A DNA stretch of 64,000 bases. Source: Novosphingobium rosa NBRC 15208 (GTDB taxonomy: Bacteria > Pseudomonadota > Alphaproteobacteria > Sphingomonadales > Sphingomonadaceae). The stretch covers positions 1 to 64,000 of the forward strand of contig NZ_BCZE01000022.1 of assembly GCF_001598555.1 (NCBI RefSeq), read 5' to 3'. Below the pieces are notes generated by a model. It saw only the letters and a list, made by a program, of their open reading frames with translations, did no database searches and was not told where the DNA came from. The position numbers and the translations under genes were made by a program. This document shows positions 1 through 8,403 of the stretch, piece by piece; within the stretch, counting starts at the first letter, position 1; every line of letters begins with the position of its first letter.

Positions 1-308
1 GGCGCGGCAGGGGCCGGGCGCGGCACCGGCGCGGCAGCGCGCGGCGGTGGCGGGGCAGCGGGCGCGGGCGTTGCCGGGGCCGCTTCCACCGGGCGCGGAG
101 CGCGGGGTGGCGGGGGCGCTGCGGGCGTGTCGTCCGAGCGCTCATTGGCCTTCACGGGCGAGGGGCGTGCTTTCAGCCCCAGGCGGTGCGCCTTGCCGAT
201 CACGGCATTGCGGCTGACTCCGCCCAGTTCTTCCGCGATCTGGGAGGCGGTGGAGCCGCCCTCCCACATGCGGGTGAGTTTGTCGATGCGTTCGTCGGTC
301 CAGCTCAT
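1..308 (-). CDS. gcrA: GcrA cell cycle regulator (partial, N-terminal part)
   Basis: Reading the reverse strand from 308 gives MSWTDERIDKL, then a helix-turn-helix stretch (GGSTASQIAEELGG, SRNAVIGKAHRLGL). This is the hallmark N-terminus of GcrA, the sigma70-associated cell-cycle regulator of alphaproteobacteria that responds to promoter methylation. From about residue 60 the frame stays open into a Pro/Ala-rich linker and leaves the window at position 1, so the C-terminal domain is not visible. The frame has no stop and fits the family exactly. It is a core chromosomal gene, divergent from the ABC permease gene. Identity is confident; the C-terminus is unseen. Confidence 0.9.
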   Translation of the reverse strand, partial: MSWTDERIDKLTRMWEGGSTASQIAEELGGVSRNAVIGKAHRLGLKARPSPVKANERSDDTPAAPPPPRAPRPVEAAPATPAPAAPPPPRAAAPVPRPAPAA

Positions 309-383
309 CGATTGTCCGAAATTCGAGTGTGGGTGACAAGCGGGCGCTTGCCAGCCGCGAAAGACCCCGATAGTCGCCTAGCC

Positions 384-1277
384 ATGGCCGATCAACCCCG
401 CATTGCCGCTGAAAACGCCCTTGGGGCACAGCACGCCAAACCTGCCCTGTTGCCGCGCGGTTTCCCGCCCCAGGGTGAGCCGATCATCCATGGCGTCAAC
501 CGCCTGGGCTTGTGGACCCTCTATATGAAGGAGGTCCGCCGGTTTTTAAAGGTGCATACGCAGACAATCTGGGCGCCTGCCGTCACCACGCTGCTTTTTC
601 TGGTGATCTTCACTGTGGCGATGGGGCGCGGCAACCGCATGGTGCTGGGCGTGAACTTCGCCACCTTCGTGGCGCCGGGCCTGATCATGATGGGCATGAT
701 GAACAATGCCTTCCAGAATGCATCCTTCAGTTTTCTGGCCGGCAAGATGCAGGGCACGATCATCGATTTCCTGATGCCGCCGCTCTCCACCGGCGAGCTG
801 ATGGTGGGCATGCTGGCGGGCGCGATGACGCGTGGCATCATGGTGGGCTGCGCTCTGGCGGGCGCGATGCTGCTGTGGCCGGGGGTAAGCCTGAGTGTGG
901 CGCATCCCTGGGCGCTGGTGTGGTTCGGGTTGATGGGGCCGCTGATGCTGGCGCAAATCGGCCTCATGTCCTCGATCTGGGCCGAGAAGTTCGACCATAA
1001 CGCCGCCATCACCAATTTCGTGATCCAGCCGATGGCGCTGCTCTCGGGCACGTTTTACGTGATCGACAATCTTTCGCCCGCCTTCCAGTCGGTGAGCCGG
1101 GCGAATCCCTTCTTCTATGTGATCTCCGGCTTCCGCTTCGGTTTTCTGGGCCAGAGCGACATCGGCACGACGAATCAGGATGTGCTGCATGGCGCGCTGG
1201 GTCTGCTGGCGCTCAATGTGGTTCTGGGCTTTGCGGCCTATCGCCTGCTCAAGTCCGGCTGGAAGCTGAAAGGGTAA
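384..1277 (+). CDS. ABC-2 type transporter permease
   Basis: A 297-residue integral membrane protein. It has a short cytoplasmic N-terminus (about 60 residues) with an amphipathic stretch near WTLYMKEVRRF, followed by about six hydrophobic segments starting at TIWAPAVTTLLFLVIF. This matches the YadH/NodJ-like ABC-2 permease family, whose members form the membrane channel of ATP-driven exporters. The ATPase partner is not in the window. I chose ATG 384 because the open frame upstream overlaps the gcrA start and has no family-like sequence. A strong stem-loop terminator follows at 1290. Substrate unknown. Confidence 0.85.
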   Translation: MADQPRIAAENALGAQHAKPALLPRGFPPQGEPIIHGVNRLGLWTLYMKEVRRFLKVHTQTIWAPAVTTLLFLVIFTVAMGRGNRMVLGVNFATFVAPGLIMMGMMNNAFQNASFSFLAGKMQGTIIDFLMPPLSTGELMVGMLAGAMTRGIMVGCALAGAMLLWPGVSLSVAHPWALVWFGLMGPLMLAQIGLMSSIWAEKFDHNAAITNFVIQPMALLSGTFYVIDNLSPAFQSVSRANPFFYVISGFRFGFLGQSDIGTTNQDVLHGALGLLALNVVLGFAAYRLLKSGWKLKG

Positions 1278-1289
1278 GCGTCTGTTTGA

Positions 1290-1315
1290 AAAAATGCGCG
1301 GAAGGGCGCATTTTT
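1290..1315 (+). terminator. Rho-independent terminator after the ABC permease
   Basis: A perfect 10-bp inverted repeat (AAAAATGCGC / GCGCATTTTT) with a 6-nt loop ends in a T run, 12 bases after the permease stop. The A/T-rich ends could let it work in both directions. Confidence 0.8.
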
Positions 1316-1428
1316 GCGGCCCCGGCCCACTCGCGTTGCCTGATTTCTGGCCCGGCCACCCACAGGATATGACCGAGGGATAGCAGGGCGGGAGAATGGT
1401 CCGGCGCCACTTCCTGCTGACGACAGCA

Positions 1429-1456
1429 AAAAGGGCGCCTTGCGGGGCGCCCTTTT
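1429..1456 (-). terminator. Rho-independent terminator after hspQ
   Basis: A perfect 11-bp stem (AAAAGGGCGCC / GGCGCCCTTTT) with a 6-nt loop lies 25 bases past the end of hspQ on the reverse strand. A and T runs flank it on either side, so it may act bidirectionally. Confidence 0.8.
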
Positions 1457-1481
1457 CGTATCCGGCGATGGTTTGTTGGGC

Positions 1482-1862
1482 TCAGTGGCTCATGGCGCGG
1501 CGCAGCGGATAGCGGTTGCCGTCGAAATCCTCGAAAATCTGTTCGAGTTGGGGATGGTCCACCGGGCCGGTCTCGCTGTCGTCCAGCAGGTTCTGCTGGC
1601 TGACATAGGCGATATAGGCGCCATCCTCATTCTCGGCGAAGAGGTGGTAATAGGGCTGGTCGCGCCGGGGGCGCAGATCCTTGGGGATCGATTCGTACCA
1701 TTCCTCGCTGTTGGCGAAGACGGGGTCGATATCGAAGACGACGCCCCGAAAATCATATTCGCGATGGCGTACCACATCGCCGATGGCAAAGCTAGCGTGG
1801 CTGGCGCGCGGCACATCGATGCGGCGGCCGGCCTGGGGTGAAAAGAAACTCGCACGGTCCAT
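1482..1862 (-). CDS. hspQ: Heat shock protein HspQ (YccV-like)
   Basis: A 126-residue protein with the YccV/HspQ fold signature: FAIGDVVRHREYDFRGVVFD, then EEWYESIPKDLRPRRDQPYYHL and AYVSQQNLL. Family members bind hemimethylated DNA and act as specificity factors or substrates of the Lon protease during heat stress. I chose ATG 1862. No clear ribosome-binding site precedes it, but a TATATT -10-like box sits about 10 bases upstream, so the message may be nearly leaderless. The longer frame to 1931 adds an unlike, tryptophan-rich leader and was not used. Confidence 0.85.
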   Translation of the reverse strand: MDRASFFSPQAGRRIDVPRASHASFAIGDVVRHREYDFRGVVFDIDPVFANSEEWYESIPKDLRPRRDQPYYHLFAENEDGAYIAYVSQQNLLDDSETGPVDHPQLEQIFEDFDGNRYPLRRAMSH

Positions 1863-2020
1863 GAGGCTGAATATAGGCGCGGGGGCTGTGGAGAACAAGC
1901 AAGGCGAGAGGAAAATCCACCACCATGTCATTTTAAGGGCTTGGCAAGGTGAGAATCATTGGCTAGGGGGCGGCTCCCGACCGGATGAGGGTTCTTCCAG
2001 AGCTTTCATTCCTACCTTGC

Positions 2021-2110
2021 GGAGAGGTGGCAGAGTGGTCGAATGCACCGCACTCGAAATGCGGCATACTCGTGAGGGTATCCAGGGTTCGAATCCCTGC
2101 CTCTCCGCCA
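2021..2110 (+). tRNA. tRNA-Ser (anticodon CGA)
   Basis: A 90-nt type II tRNA. The acceptor stem GGAGAGG pairs with CCTCTCC, followed by discriminator G and encoded CCA. The anticodon loop is CTCGAAA (anticodon CGA), there is a long variable arm typical of serine tRNAs, and the T-arm carries GGTTCGAATCC. The integrase gene begins 160 bases downstream, making the 3' end of this tRNA the likely integration site. Confidence 0.95.
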
Positions 2111-2233
2111 GCAACCCCTCCATAGGGGTTCGCACTCGTCCACTCGGATTGACGATTTTCTCCTGAAAACCGACGTTTACATGGCCTGAGCGTCCATACT
2201 CGTCCGCACGCCTCCGGTGATTCGTGTGGTACG

Positions 2234-2269
2234 AAACGTGGTATCGGCATTGGAAAAACGTGGTATCGG
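2234..2269 (+). repeat. Tandem 14-bp direct repeats before the integrase
   Basis: AAACGTGGTATCGG occurs at 2234-2247 and again at 2256-2269, a 22-bp period (two helical turns). They sit immediately before the integrase start, between it and the tRNA attachment site. Candidate arm-type integrase sites or an operator; this role is inferred from position only. Confidence 0.5.
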
Positions 2270-2272
2270 AGA

Positions 2273-3634
2273 ATGCCCGTGTTGAACGATGCAAAACTGC
2301 GTGCGGCCAAGCCGCGCGACAAGGCTTACAAGCTTGGCGACAGCCATCGCCTCTATCTTCTCGTCACCCCCGGCGGCGGCAGGCTCTGGCGCTGGAACTA
2401 TGCCTTCGACGGCAAGCAGAAGAGCATGGCCTTCGGGGTCTATCCGCTGATCAGCCTATTGGAGGCCCGCGCGATGCGGGATGACGCTCGGCAGCTGGTC
2501 AAGCAGGGGCAGGATCCTAACATCGCCAAGAAGCTGAAGACCGAGGCGACGATGGAGGCTGCCCGAGCGACCTTTGAAAAGGTGGCGCGGGAATGGCATG
2601 ACAATGCCAAGGGCCAATGGGCGCGGGTTCACGCCAATGATGTGCTGAGAAGTCTCGAACGTGATGTGTTCCCGGTGATCGGACAGTTGCCGATCGCCCA
2701 GATCACGCCGCCGCTCGTGCTGGAGTTGCTTCGGGACGTCGAGGCGCGGGGGGCCCTTGAGACCGCCAAACGGACGCGGCAGCGGATTTCAGCGGTTTTT
2801 GTCCACGCCATTGCTGAAGGCATTGCGGAGAAAGACCCCGCCGAAAAGCTTGCTGCCGTTCTCAAGCCCCTGCGGAAGGGGCGGCAGCCTGCGATCACGG
2901 ATCTGAAGCGCCTGCGCCAAATGATCAGCGATGCGGAAGAGGATTTCGCGCGACCGGTGACGCGCCTCGCCTTGAGGCTGCTTGCTCTCACGGCGGTGAG
3001 GCCCAATGAAATCCGTGGTGCAACCTGGGACGAATTTGAGGATCTCGATGGGCCCGAGCCTCTGTGGCGCATTCCAGCGTCTCGGATGAAGGGGACATTG
3101 GATCGCAAGGATGAGGTCGATGGCGATCACCTCGTCCCTCTGGCTCCTCAGAGCGTCGAGGTGCTCAGGGCGCTCTGGCCGCTGACCGGAAGTGCGCTGC
3201 TACTCTTTCCGAGCAACCGCCACCAGCATCGGCCCATGAGCGAAAACGCCATTGGCTATCTTCTGAACCGGGCGGGCTATCATGGTCACCACGTGCCCCA
3301 TGGTTTCCGGGCGGCTTTCTCGACCATCATGAACGAGTGGGCGCAGAAGCAGGGGAATAAGGATGATCGCGCGATCATCGACCTGATGCTTGCGCACGTA
3401 CCTCGAAACAAGGTGGAAGGCGCATACAATCGTGCGGCATATATGGAGAGGCGTCGCGAGCTTGCAGCGTTGTGGGCAGACATGCTGATCGACAAGTTGC
3501 CTCCGCCAAGGGTGCTGGTGGAACGCCCCTCGCAACCGACCAAGGAGAAATCTCGGCGTCGACCTCCGGCACCTGTCGCAATGGATTTCCGTTTTCCGGT
3601 CCGCAGTGCGACACGGGTAGCTGGAAGGCGTTGA
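2273..3634 (+). CDS. P4-type tyrosine site-specific integrase
   Basis: A 453-residue protein. The N-terminal DUF4102-like arm-binding domain (about 1-95) includes SHRLYLLVTPGGGRLWRWNY. A core-binding helical region follows, then a tyrosine recombinase domain from about 205. Catalytic residues are visible: R243 in ALTAVRPNEIRGATW, HGFR at 343-346, H375 in LMLAHV, and the nucleophile Y385 or Y390 in AYNRAAY. P4-type integrases commonly insert islands at the 3' end of tRNA genes, and tRNA-Ser lies directly upstream. The C-terminal 40 residues are Pro/Arg-rich and not family-like. The ribosome-binding site is weak and GTG 2279 is an alternative start. Confidence 0.93.
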   Translation: MPVLNDAKLRAAKPRDKAYKLGDSHRLYLLVTPGGGRLWRWNYAFDGKQKSMAFGVYPLISLLEARAMRDDARQLVKQGQDPNIAKKLKTEATMEAARATFEKVAREWHDNAKGQWARVHANDVLRSLERDVFPVIGQLPIAQITPPLVLELLRDVEARGALETAKRTRQRISAVFVHAIAEGIAEKDPAEKLAAVLKPLRKGRQPAITDLKRLRQMISDAEEDFARPVTRLALRLLALTAVRPNEIRGATWDEFEDLDGPEPLWRIPASRMKGTLDRKDEVDGDHLVPLAPQSVEVLRALWPLTGSALLLFPSNRHQHRPMSENAIGYLLNRAGYHGHHVPHGFRAAFSTIMNEWAQKQGNKDDRAIIDLMLAHVPRNKVEGAYNRAAYMERRRELAALWADMLIDKLPPPRVLVERPSQPTKEKSRRRPPAPVAMDFRFPVRSATRVAGRR

Positions 3635-4105
3635 TCGCCTGTCCCACCGGCTCTCTTGTATATCGAGCTTGATGGTGACGTGTCTGGGCGAGTAGCCTGG
3701 GCACGTCAGCCTTGTACCTTCGCGAAGCGTTCGGCCACTTGTGGCTCCATCAGTGGAATGTTGCCAAAGGGTGACAATTGATGGCCTTTTTGTGACTACG
3801 CCATCTGACCGGTTGCCTATCGCTAAATCCACCATAGATTTTAATATGCGACGTGAATGCGCCGCCGAGGCTTGAGAACCTTGTCCGCGAACCAGTTCTG
3901 CTGCACTTGGCTGTGCGGCCGGGTGGCCCATGCTCTGTCCAGGCGGCTCGCGCTGCTAAAGGCATTGGCGCATGTCGTCGGACGTGTTCTCAACACCCGG
4001 TTTGCAGCCCTTCTCGCGTCGGCAGCGAGGAATGGGTCTGGCCATGCAAATGCAGCGGCGAAGTATTTCAGGGATTTGCAAGCTGCTCGCGGTCGAGAGC
4101 GGATC
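3635..4105. other. Intergenic region between integrase and lasso uptake genes
   Basis: This 471-base stretch holds no convincing gene. The sigma-factor frame stays open back to 3857, but that part (MRRRGLRTLS onward) is unlike the family. The only clear structure is a hairpin at 3676-3708. The promoter for the sigma factor/FecR pair should lie in the distal half, but no box stands out. Confidence 0.5.
3676..3708 (+). terminator. Hairpin downstream of the integrase
   Basis: Arms TGACGTG (3676) and CACGTCA (ending 3708) continue inward through wobble pairs to CTGGGC/GCCTGG. The result is a 14-bp stem closed by a 5-nt loop, 41 bases past the integrase stop. No T run follows, so it is a structural rather than a textbook terminator. 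Confidence 0.4.
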
Positions 4106-4702
4106 ATGAGCATCCGGTATGACAAGTTAGCATCTGCTACGGCGGCCTCGGGAATAGGGGAAACCAATCCACCCGACCAACCCGCTGGAACCTCTTTTGG
4201 TAGGCGGGCGCTTGACGCTCTGTATCGATCTCAGGCGGGACGTCTCCTTCGATTGTTCAATAAACGCACTGACCCGCAAGATGCCGCTGATCTGGTTCAG
4301 GAAACTTTTGTCCGCTATGCTCATGCCACCCTGGAGCGTGAGGCATCCCCCGATTGCCCCGAAAGCTATCTGACGCAGGTAGCCGTCAACGTTCTCAATG
4401 ACCGCGGACGAAGCCCGGCACGGCGGGCAGCGCTCTATTCCATTCCCATCGAAGATGCAGGGCTGACCTCGGCCGATGAAGTCGCAGCCATTGAAGCTAG
4501 GGACCTGCTCCAACGCGTTGAAGCGATTATCTTGCTGCTCAAACCTATGACTCGTGACATTTTCATTGCCCGTCGTATTCATGGTTTCAGCCGTGCGGAG
4601 ATCGCCGAGCAAACAGGCCTGAGCGTGAAGGCGGTCGACAAGCATCTGGGGCGGGCATTCGATCATCTTCGCCGCCATCTGGGGGATCACGATGCCGAAT
4701 GA
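4106..4702 (+). CDS. FecI-like ECF sigma factor
   Basis: 198 residues from ATG 4106. Region 2 spans roughly LDALYRSQAGRLLRLF to DAADLVQETFVRYAHA, and region 4 spans MTRDIFIARRIHGFSRAEIAEQ to KAVDKHLGRAFDHL. This is the arrangement of FecI-type extracytoplasmic sigma factors, which redirect RNA polymerase to TonB-receptor operons when a ligand is sensed. The gene overlaps the FecR gene by 11 bases, implying translational coupling. The open frame extends to 3857 but the extra N-terminus is not family-like. Inference: it activates the receptor/isopeptidase operon at 5848-10574. Confidence 0.88.
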   Translation: MSIRYDKLASATAASGIGETNPPDQPAGTSFGRRALDALYRSQAGRLLRLFNKRTDPQDAADLVQETFVRYAHATLEREASPDCPESYLTQVAVNVLNDRGRSPARRAALYSIPIEDAGLTSADEVAAIEARDLLQRVEAIILLLKPMTRDIFIARRIHGFSRAEIAEQTGLSVKAVDKHLGRAFDHLRRHLGDHDAE

Positions 4703-5759
4703 TAATGCCTCACGTGATGACCTTGACCGTATCGCACGAGACTGGGCTGTGCGGGTGCAACTCGGCGACGCTTCCGGGCCTGGGGAGACGGATGCCGCGC
4801 GCGCAGAGACCCTAGCGGAGTTCGAGCGATGGCTGGCCGAAGACCCGGCGCATGCTGCAGCATTTGATCGGATGGCGCGGGTCGCGGACACCTCGGACGT
4901 ACTCGCACGGGGGCAAGTTGCCGCGCGCAGCCGGTTGAAGCAGGCTCCCCTTCCTCAGCGGTATCCGTTCATCACGGGTGCCATCGCGGCAACACTGGTG
5001 GCGGTCGGAAGCTTTTCTCTCTACCGGATGGGACAATCGAACCAGGGCTTGATCGGAACGCAAGGCGCCGTCGGCGAAACGCCGATTAGCACCGTCTATA
5101 TGACGATGGCCGGGCAGAAACGGACGTATACGCTACCTGACGGATCGAGTTTGTACCTCGATGGGGGATCGCAGGTCCGTGTGCGTTACTCTGCCGGTGC
5201 CCGAAGCCTTCGGCTCGAGCGTGGGCGCGCGCAGTTCACTGTGGTTCACGATGTTGCACGGTCGTTCGCTGTCGATGTCGGGGATGGCCGTGTCATTGCC
5301 CATGGAACGATTTTTGAAGTGGCTCTGACGCAACGCGGTGTCCATGTCGCATTGGTCCGCGGATCTATCGAGGTGCAAAAGCTTCGCGGAAAGACAGAAA
5401 GGTCAGGTTCGCCGGATTCACGCTTCCTCGTCCCCGGGCAGAAACTCGACTTCACGCCCACCGACCCCTTGCCGGCTCCAACAGAGATTGCACCCGGTGA
5501 ACTCAGTTGGGCCGATGGCCGGCTCTCGTTCCGTGATGTCCCGCTGGGGAACGCGGTCGTTGAAATCAATCGCACCAATTCGCGCAAAGTTGTCCTTGCC
5601 GACCCTTCGTTGGCAAACTTGAGAATTTCCGGGGGCTTTGATGCCCAGGCGCCGGAAAGCTTTGCCAAGGCTACGGCGCTTGCTCTCAATCTCAAACTGA
5701 CGGTGCAGGTCGATGGGAATCTTCTGCTCTCGTCACGCGAAGGCCTAGCGACCCGATAA
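4692..5759 (+). CDS. FecR-family transmembrane anti-sigma/signal transducer
   Basis: A 355-residue protein. The N-terminal DUF4880 cytoplasmic domain includes RDWAVRVQLGD and EFERWLAEDPAHAAAFDRM. One membrane span covers about 92-112 (FITGAIAATLVAVGSFSLY). A periplasmic FecR domain follows (YTLPDGSSLYLDGGSQVRV, AHGTIFEVAL), then a C-terminal STN-like domain ending in LKLTVQVDGNLLL. It relays the signal from the receptor's N-terminal domain to the sigma factor. It is coupled to the upstream sigma gene by an 11-base overlap and sits 88 bases before the receptor. Confidence 0.9.
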   Translation: MPNDNASRDDLDRIARDWAVRVQLGDASGPGETDAARAETLAEFERWLAEDPAHAAAFDRMARVADTSDVLARGQVAARSRLKQAPLPQRYPFITGAIAATLVAVGSFSLYRMGQSNQGLIGTQGAVGETPISTVYMTMAGQKRTYTLPDGSSLYLDGGSQVRVRYSAGARSLRLERGRAQFTVVHDVARSFAVDVGDGRVIAHGTIFEVALTQRGVHVALVRGSIEVQKLRGKTERSGSPDSRFLVPGQKLDFTPTDPLPAPTEIAPGELSWADGRLSFRDVPLGNAVVEINRTNSRKVVLADPSLANLRISGGFDAQAPESFAKATALALNLKLTVQVDGNLLLSSREGLATR

Positions 5760-5847
5760 AATTCGCTTCGAGCAGGGGGGTAGGTTTTTCGCCCCCTCCG
5801 TCAAAGCCCCGAGACGCACACCGAAGTCGCGTCAGGGAGGCTTTACG

Positions 5848-8403
5848 ATGCGTTCACGGAAATCTCGATGGCTGGTCGCCGTTGCGGCGGCAACGGTGGG
5901 CATGGGCGTAACTGGGCAAGCGCAGGCTCAAGCGCAGCCTGGGGCAAGGTATCAGATCGATCTGCCGGCTGAGTCACTCAGCGCGGCGATCCTTGACCTG
6001 GGCAACAGGACTCAGAGCACCATCGCTGCAGCGCCCCCAGTGATCGAGGGTAAGAGAGCTCCTGCGATAAGCGGGAATTTTACGGTCGAGGAAGCGCTGG
6101 AACACCTCTTGACGGGTAGTGGTCTGCGGATTGAATCCGTTGCCGACGGATACGTCATACAGCCTGCATCGCAATCGAACACGCCCAATGCAGATATCGT
6201 GGTAACCGGCACCCGGATTGCTGGCGCCCCCATCGCATCGCCGGTCATCTCGATCGATCGCAGTGCCATGCAGGAAAGTGGCTTTTCCGATCTGGGCAGC
6301 GTGGTCCGGAGCGTTCCGCAGAGCTTCGGCGGTGGTCAAAACCCTGGGGTGGGGACGAATGTGCCCTCCAACCGCGGCTATGATCTGGGCGGCGGCTCCT
6401 CGGTCAACCTGCGCGGGCTTGGAAGCGATGCCACGCTCACACTGCTTGACGGGCAGCGTGTCTCTTACACCGCCAGCGCTCAGAGCATTGACGTATCGGC
6501 CATCCCGTTCGGGCTTGTTGATCACATCGATATCGTCCCCGACGGCGCTTCCGCGCTCTACGGGTCAGACGCAGTGGCGGGTGTCGCGAACGTTGTCCTG
6601 CGTCGCGATATGAAGGGCATCGAAACGACCACACGCGTTGGCGGCTCCACAGATGGAGGCAATTTTCAGCAGCAGTATGGGGTTGCTGCAGGTAACAGTT
6701 GGAAGACCGGCGGCCTGATTGTCGCCTATGATCGTTCGTCGTCGGATGCTGTCTGGGGGCGTCAGCGTTCCTACACCAGCGCCATCGCTCCCAATCTGAT
6801 GCTGATGCCGCAGCTGTGGCACGATAGTGTGGGCTTCAACGGTCATCAGGCACTGGCCAGCAACCTCACGTTCGAAACAAGCGCCTACTACAACAATCGC
6901 AACGAGTATGACGTCTTTCCCCAGACGGTCGGATCGGTCCTGGGGTCCGGGCAATTGGCCACCCGCGATCAGGTCTGGGGAATCGCTTCCAAGCTCAAAC
7001 TGAAGCTGGGGGCCGATTGGCATCTGAACCTGCAGGGCTCGGTTGGGAAGGATCATGTCGATCTCTACAACGGCAATTGCGTGAACGGCACATGCTCGAA
7101 GACCAGCAGCAGCTTTTATCGCAACACCGCACATTCAATCGAAGTGAACGGTGACGGCAAGCTTTTTGATCTGCCCGGCGGCCCGTTAAAGGTGGCTCTG
7201 GGGGCGGGCTATCGCTCCATCTCACTGGGATATTACGCGGGCTCAGCCATCACCACTATTCAGCGTGGCCAGGACAGCAGCTATGTGTTTGGCGAATTGG
7301 CGATCCCGGTGGTCGGTGCTTCCCAGGATGTTCCCTTCATCAAGAGCCTGAGCGTCAGTGCAGCAGTGCGGTATGAGCGGTATCCCGGGATCGACAATGT
7401 GGCGACACCCAAATTCGGTCTGATCTATGCGCCGGATGACGATTTCGATTTCAAGGCGAGCTGGGGCAAATCGTTCCGCGCGCCCACGCTCTATGAACAG
7501 TATGTCGTGCGTGGCGCCTATGTTTATCCGGCAACGACCTTCGGTGTGTCGGGCTACCCGGCAACTGCGCAGGCTATCTATGTGGTGGGTGGGAGCCCCA
7601 ACCTGAAGCCGGAGCGCGCCAATACCTGGTCTGCTGGTATGAGCTTTCATCCCCGGAGCGTTCCAGGCGCCAAGCTGGAGGTGAGCTATTACAACATCCA
7701 CTATCGCGACCGGATCGTCAGCCCGATCACCGTGCCTTCGCAGGCATTGAGCAATCCAATCTATGCGTCACAAATCACTTTGGCACCCGATGCAGCAACC
7801 CAGGCGGCTGTGATTGCTTCGGCCAACCGTTACTTGAACGTCTCGTCCTATCCCTATGCGCCGGCCAATGTCGTCGCGATCGTCAACAATTCGACGGTCA
7901 ACGCGGGCAATCAGTGGATCCAGGGTGTCGACATTCTGGCGGAATATGAACGGGATCTCGGCAAACGAGACCACCTGAAGGTTTCCGTCGATGTGGTCTA
8001 CATCGACAGCAGGCAGCAGGTGAGTTCCAGTCAACCTATCCTGCCCCTCGCCGGAACGATCTTCAATCCGCCGCATTGGCGTGGGCAGGGCTTTCTGACC
8101 TGGAAGCACGATGCAATGACCGTAAACCTCGCGGCCCACTACATCGGCGCCCTTACGGACAATCGCACGACCACCTCATACCCGATCCCGAGCATGACAA
8201 CCTTCGACACGACGATCGGCTATACCTTCCGCCGCGTGTTTGGGCCGCTCCAGGGCCTGACCCTGACCCTCTCTGCTCAGAATGTGTTCAATGCCAAACC
8301 CACGCAGATCGCGATAAAGTCCATGTACGATACGCCCTACGATTCAACAAATTACGCGCCTTTCGGGCGGGTTCTCAGCTTCGGGGTGAACACGAAATGG
8401 TGA
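5848..8403 (+). CDS. TonB-dependent receptor with STN signalling domain (lasso peptide receptor candidate)
   Basis: An 851-residue outer-membrane receptor. A signal peptide ends near GQAQAQAQ. The secretin/TonB short N-terminal (STN) domain at about 35-112 includes LPAESLSAAILDLGNRTQSTI and VEEALEHLLTGSGL. A TonB-box-like segment IVVTGTRI follows, then the plug (VNLRGLGSDATLTLLDGQRV) and the 22-strand barrel ending in FGVNTKW. The STN domain marks it as a transducer that signals through FecR. Its isopeptidase neighbour starts inside its last codons, a 7-base overlap. In this class of lasso clusters the receptor is thought to import the cognate peptide; that role is inferred here. Confidence 0.92.
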   Translation: MRSRKSRWLVAVAAATVGMGVTGQAQAQAQPGARYQIDLPAESLSAAILDLGNRTQSTIAAAPPVIEGKRAPAISGNFTVEEALEHLLTGSGLRIESVADGYVIQPASQSNTPNADIVVTGTRIAGAPIASPVISIDRSAMQESGFSDLGSVVRSVPQSFGGGQNPGVGTNVPSNRGYDLGGGSSVNLRGLGSDATLTLLDGQRVSYTASAQSIDVSAIPFGLVDHIDIVPDGASALYGSDAVAGVANVVLRRDMKGIETTTRVGGSTDGGNFQQQYGVAAGNSWKTGGLIVAYDRSSSDAVWGRQRSYTSAIAPNLMLMPQLWHDSVGFNGHQALASNLTFETSAYYNNRNEYDVFPQTVGSVLGSGQLATRDQVWGIASKLKLKLGADWHLNLQGSVGKDHVDLYNGNCVNGTCSKTSSSFYRNTAHSIEVNGDGKLFDLPGGPLKVALGAGYRSISLGYYAGSAITTIQRGQDSSYVFGELAIPVVGASQDVPFIKSLSVSAAVRYERYPGIDNVATPKFGLIYAPDDDFDFKASWGKSFRAPTLYEQYVVRGAYVYPATTFGVSGYPATAQAIYVVGGSPNLKPERANTWSAGMSFHPRSVPGAKLEVSYYNIHYRDRIVSPITVPSQALSNPIYASQITLAPDAATQAAVIASANRYLNVSSYPYAPANVVAIVNNSTVNAGNQWIQGVDILAEYERDLGKRDHLKVSVDVVYIDSRQQVSSSQPILPLAGTIFNPPHWRGQGFLTWKHDAMTVNLAAHYIGALTDNRTTTSYPIPSMTTFDTTIGYTFRRVFGPLQGLTLTLSAQNVFNAKPTQIAIKSMYDTPYDSTNYAPFGRVLSFGVNTKW

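Noticed and set aside
142-429. Reverse 95-codon frame at the left edge
   Set aside because: Out of frame with gcrA, which explains this region.
3857-4105. 83-codon extension of the sigma factor
   Set aside because: Not like the family, and the length from 4106 is normal for FecI-type sigma factors.
8076-8396. N-terminal extension of the isopeptidase by 107 codons
   Set aside because: It lies entirely inside the TonB receptor gene; the start at 8397 gives a proper signal peptide.
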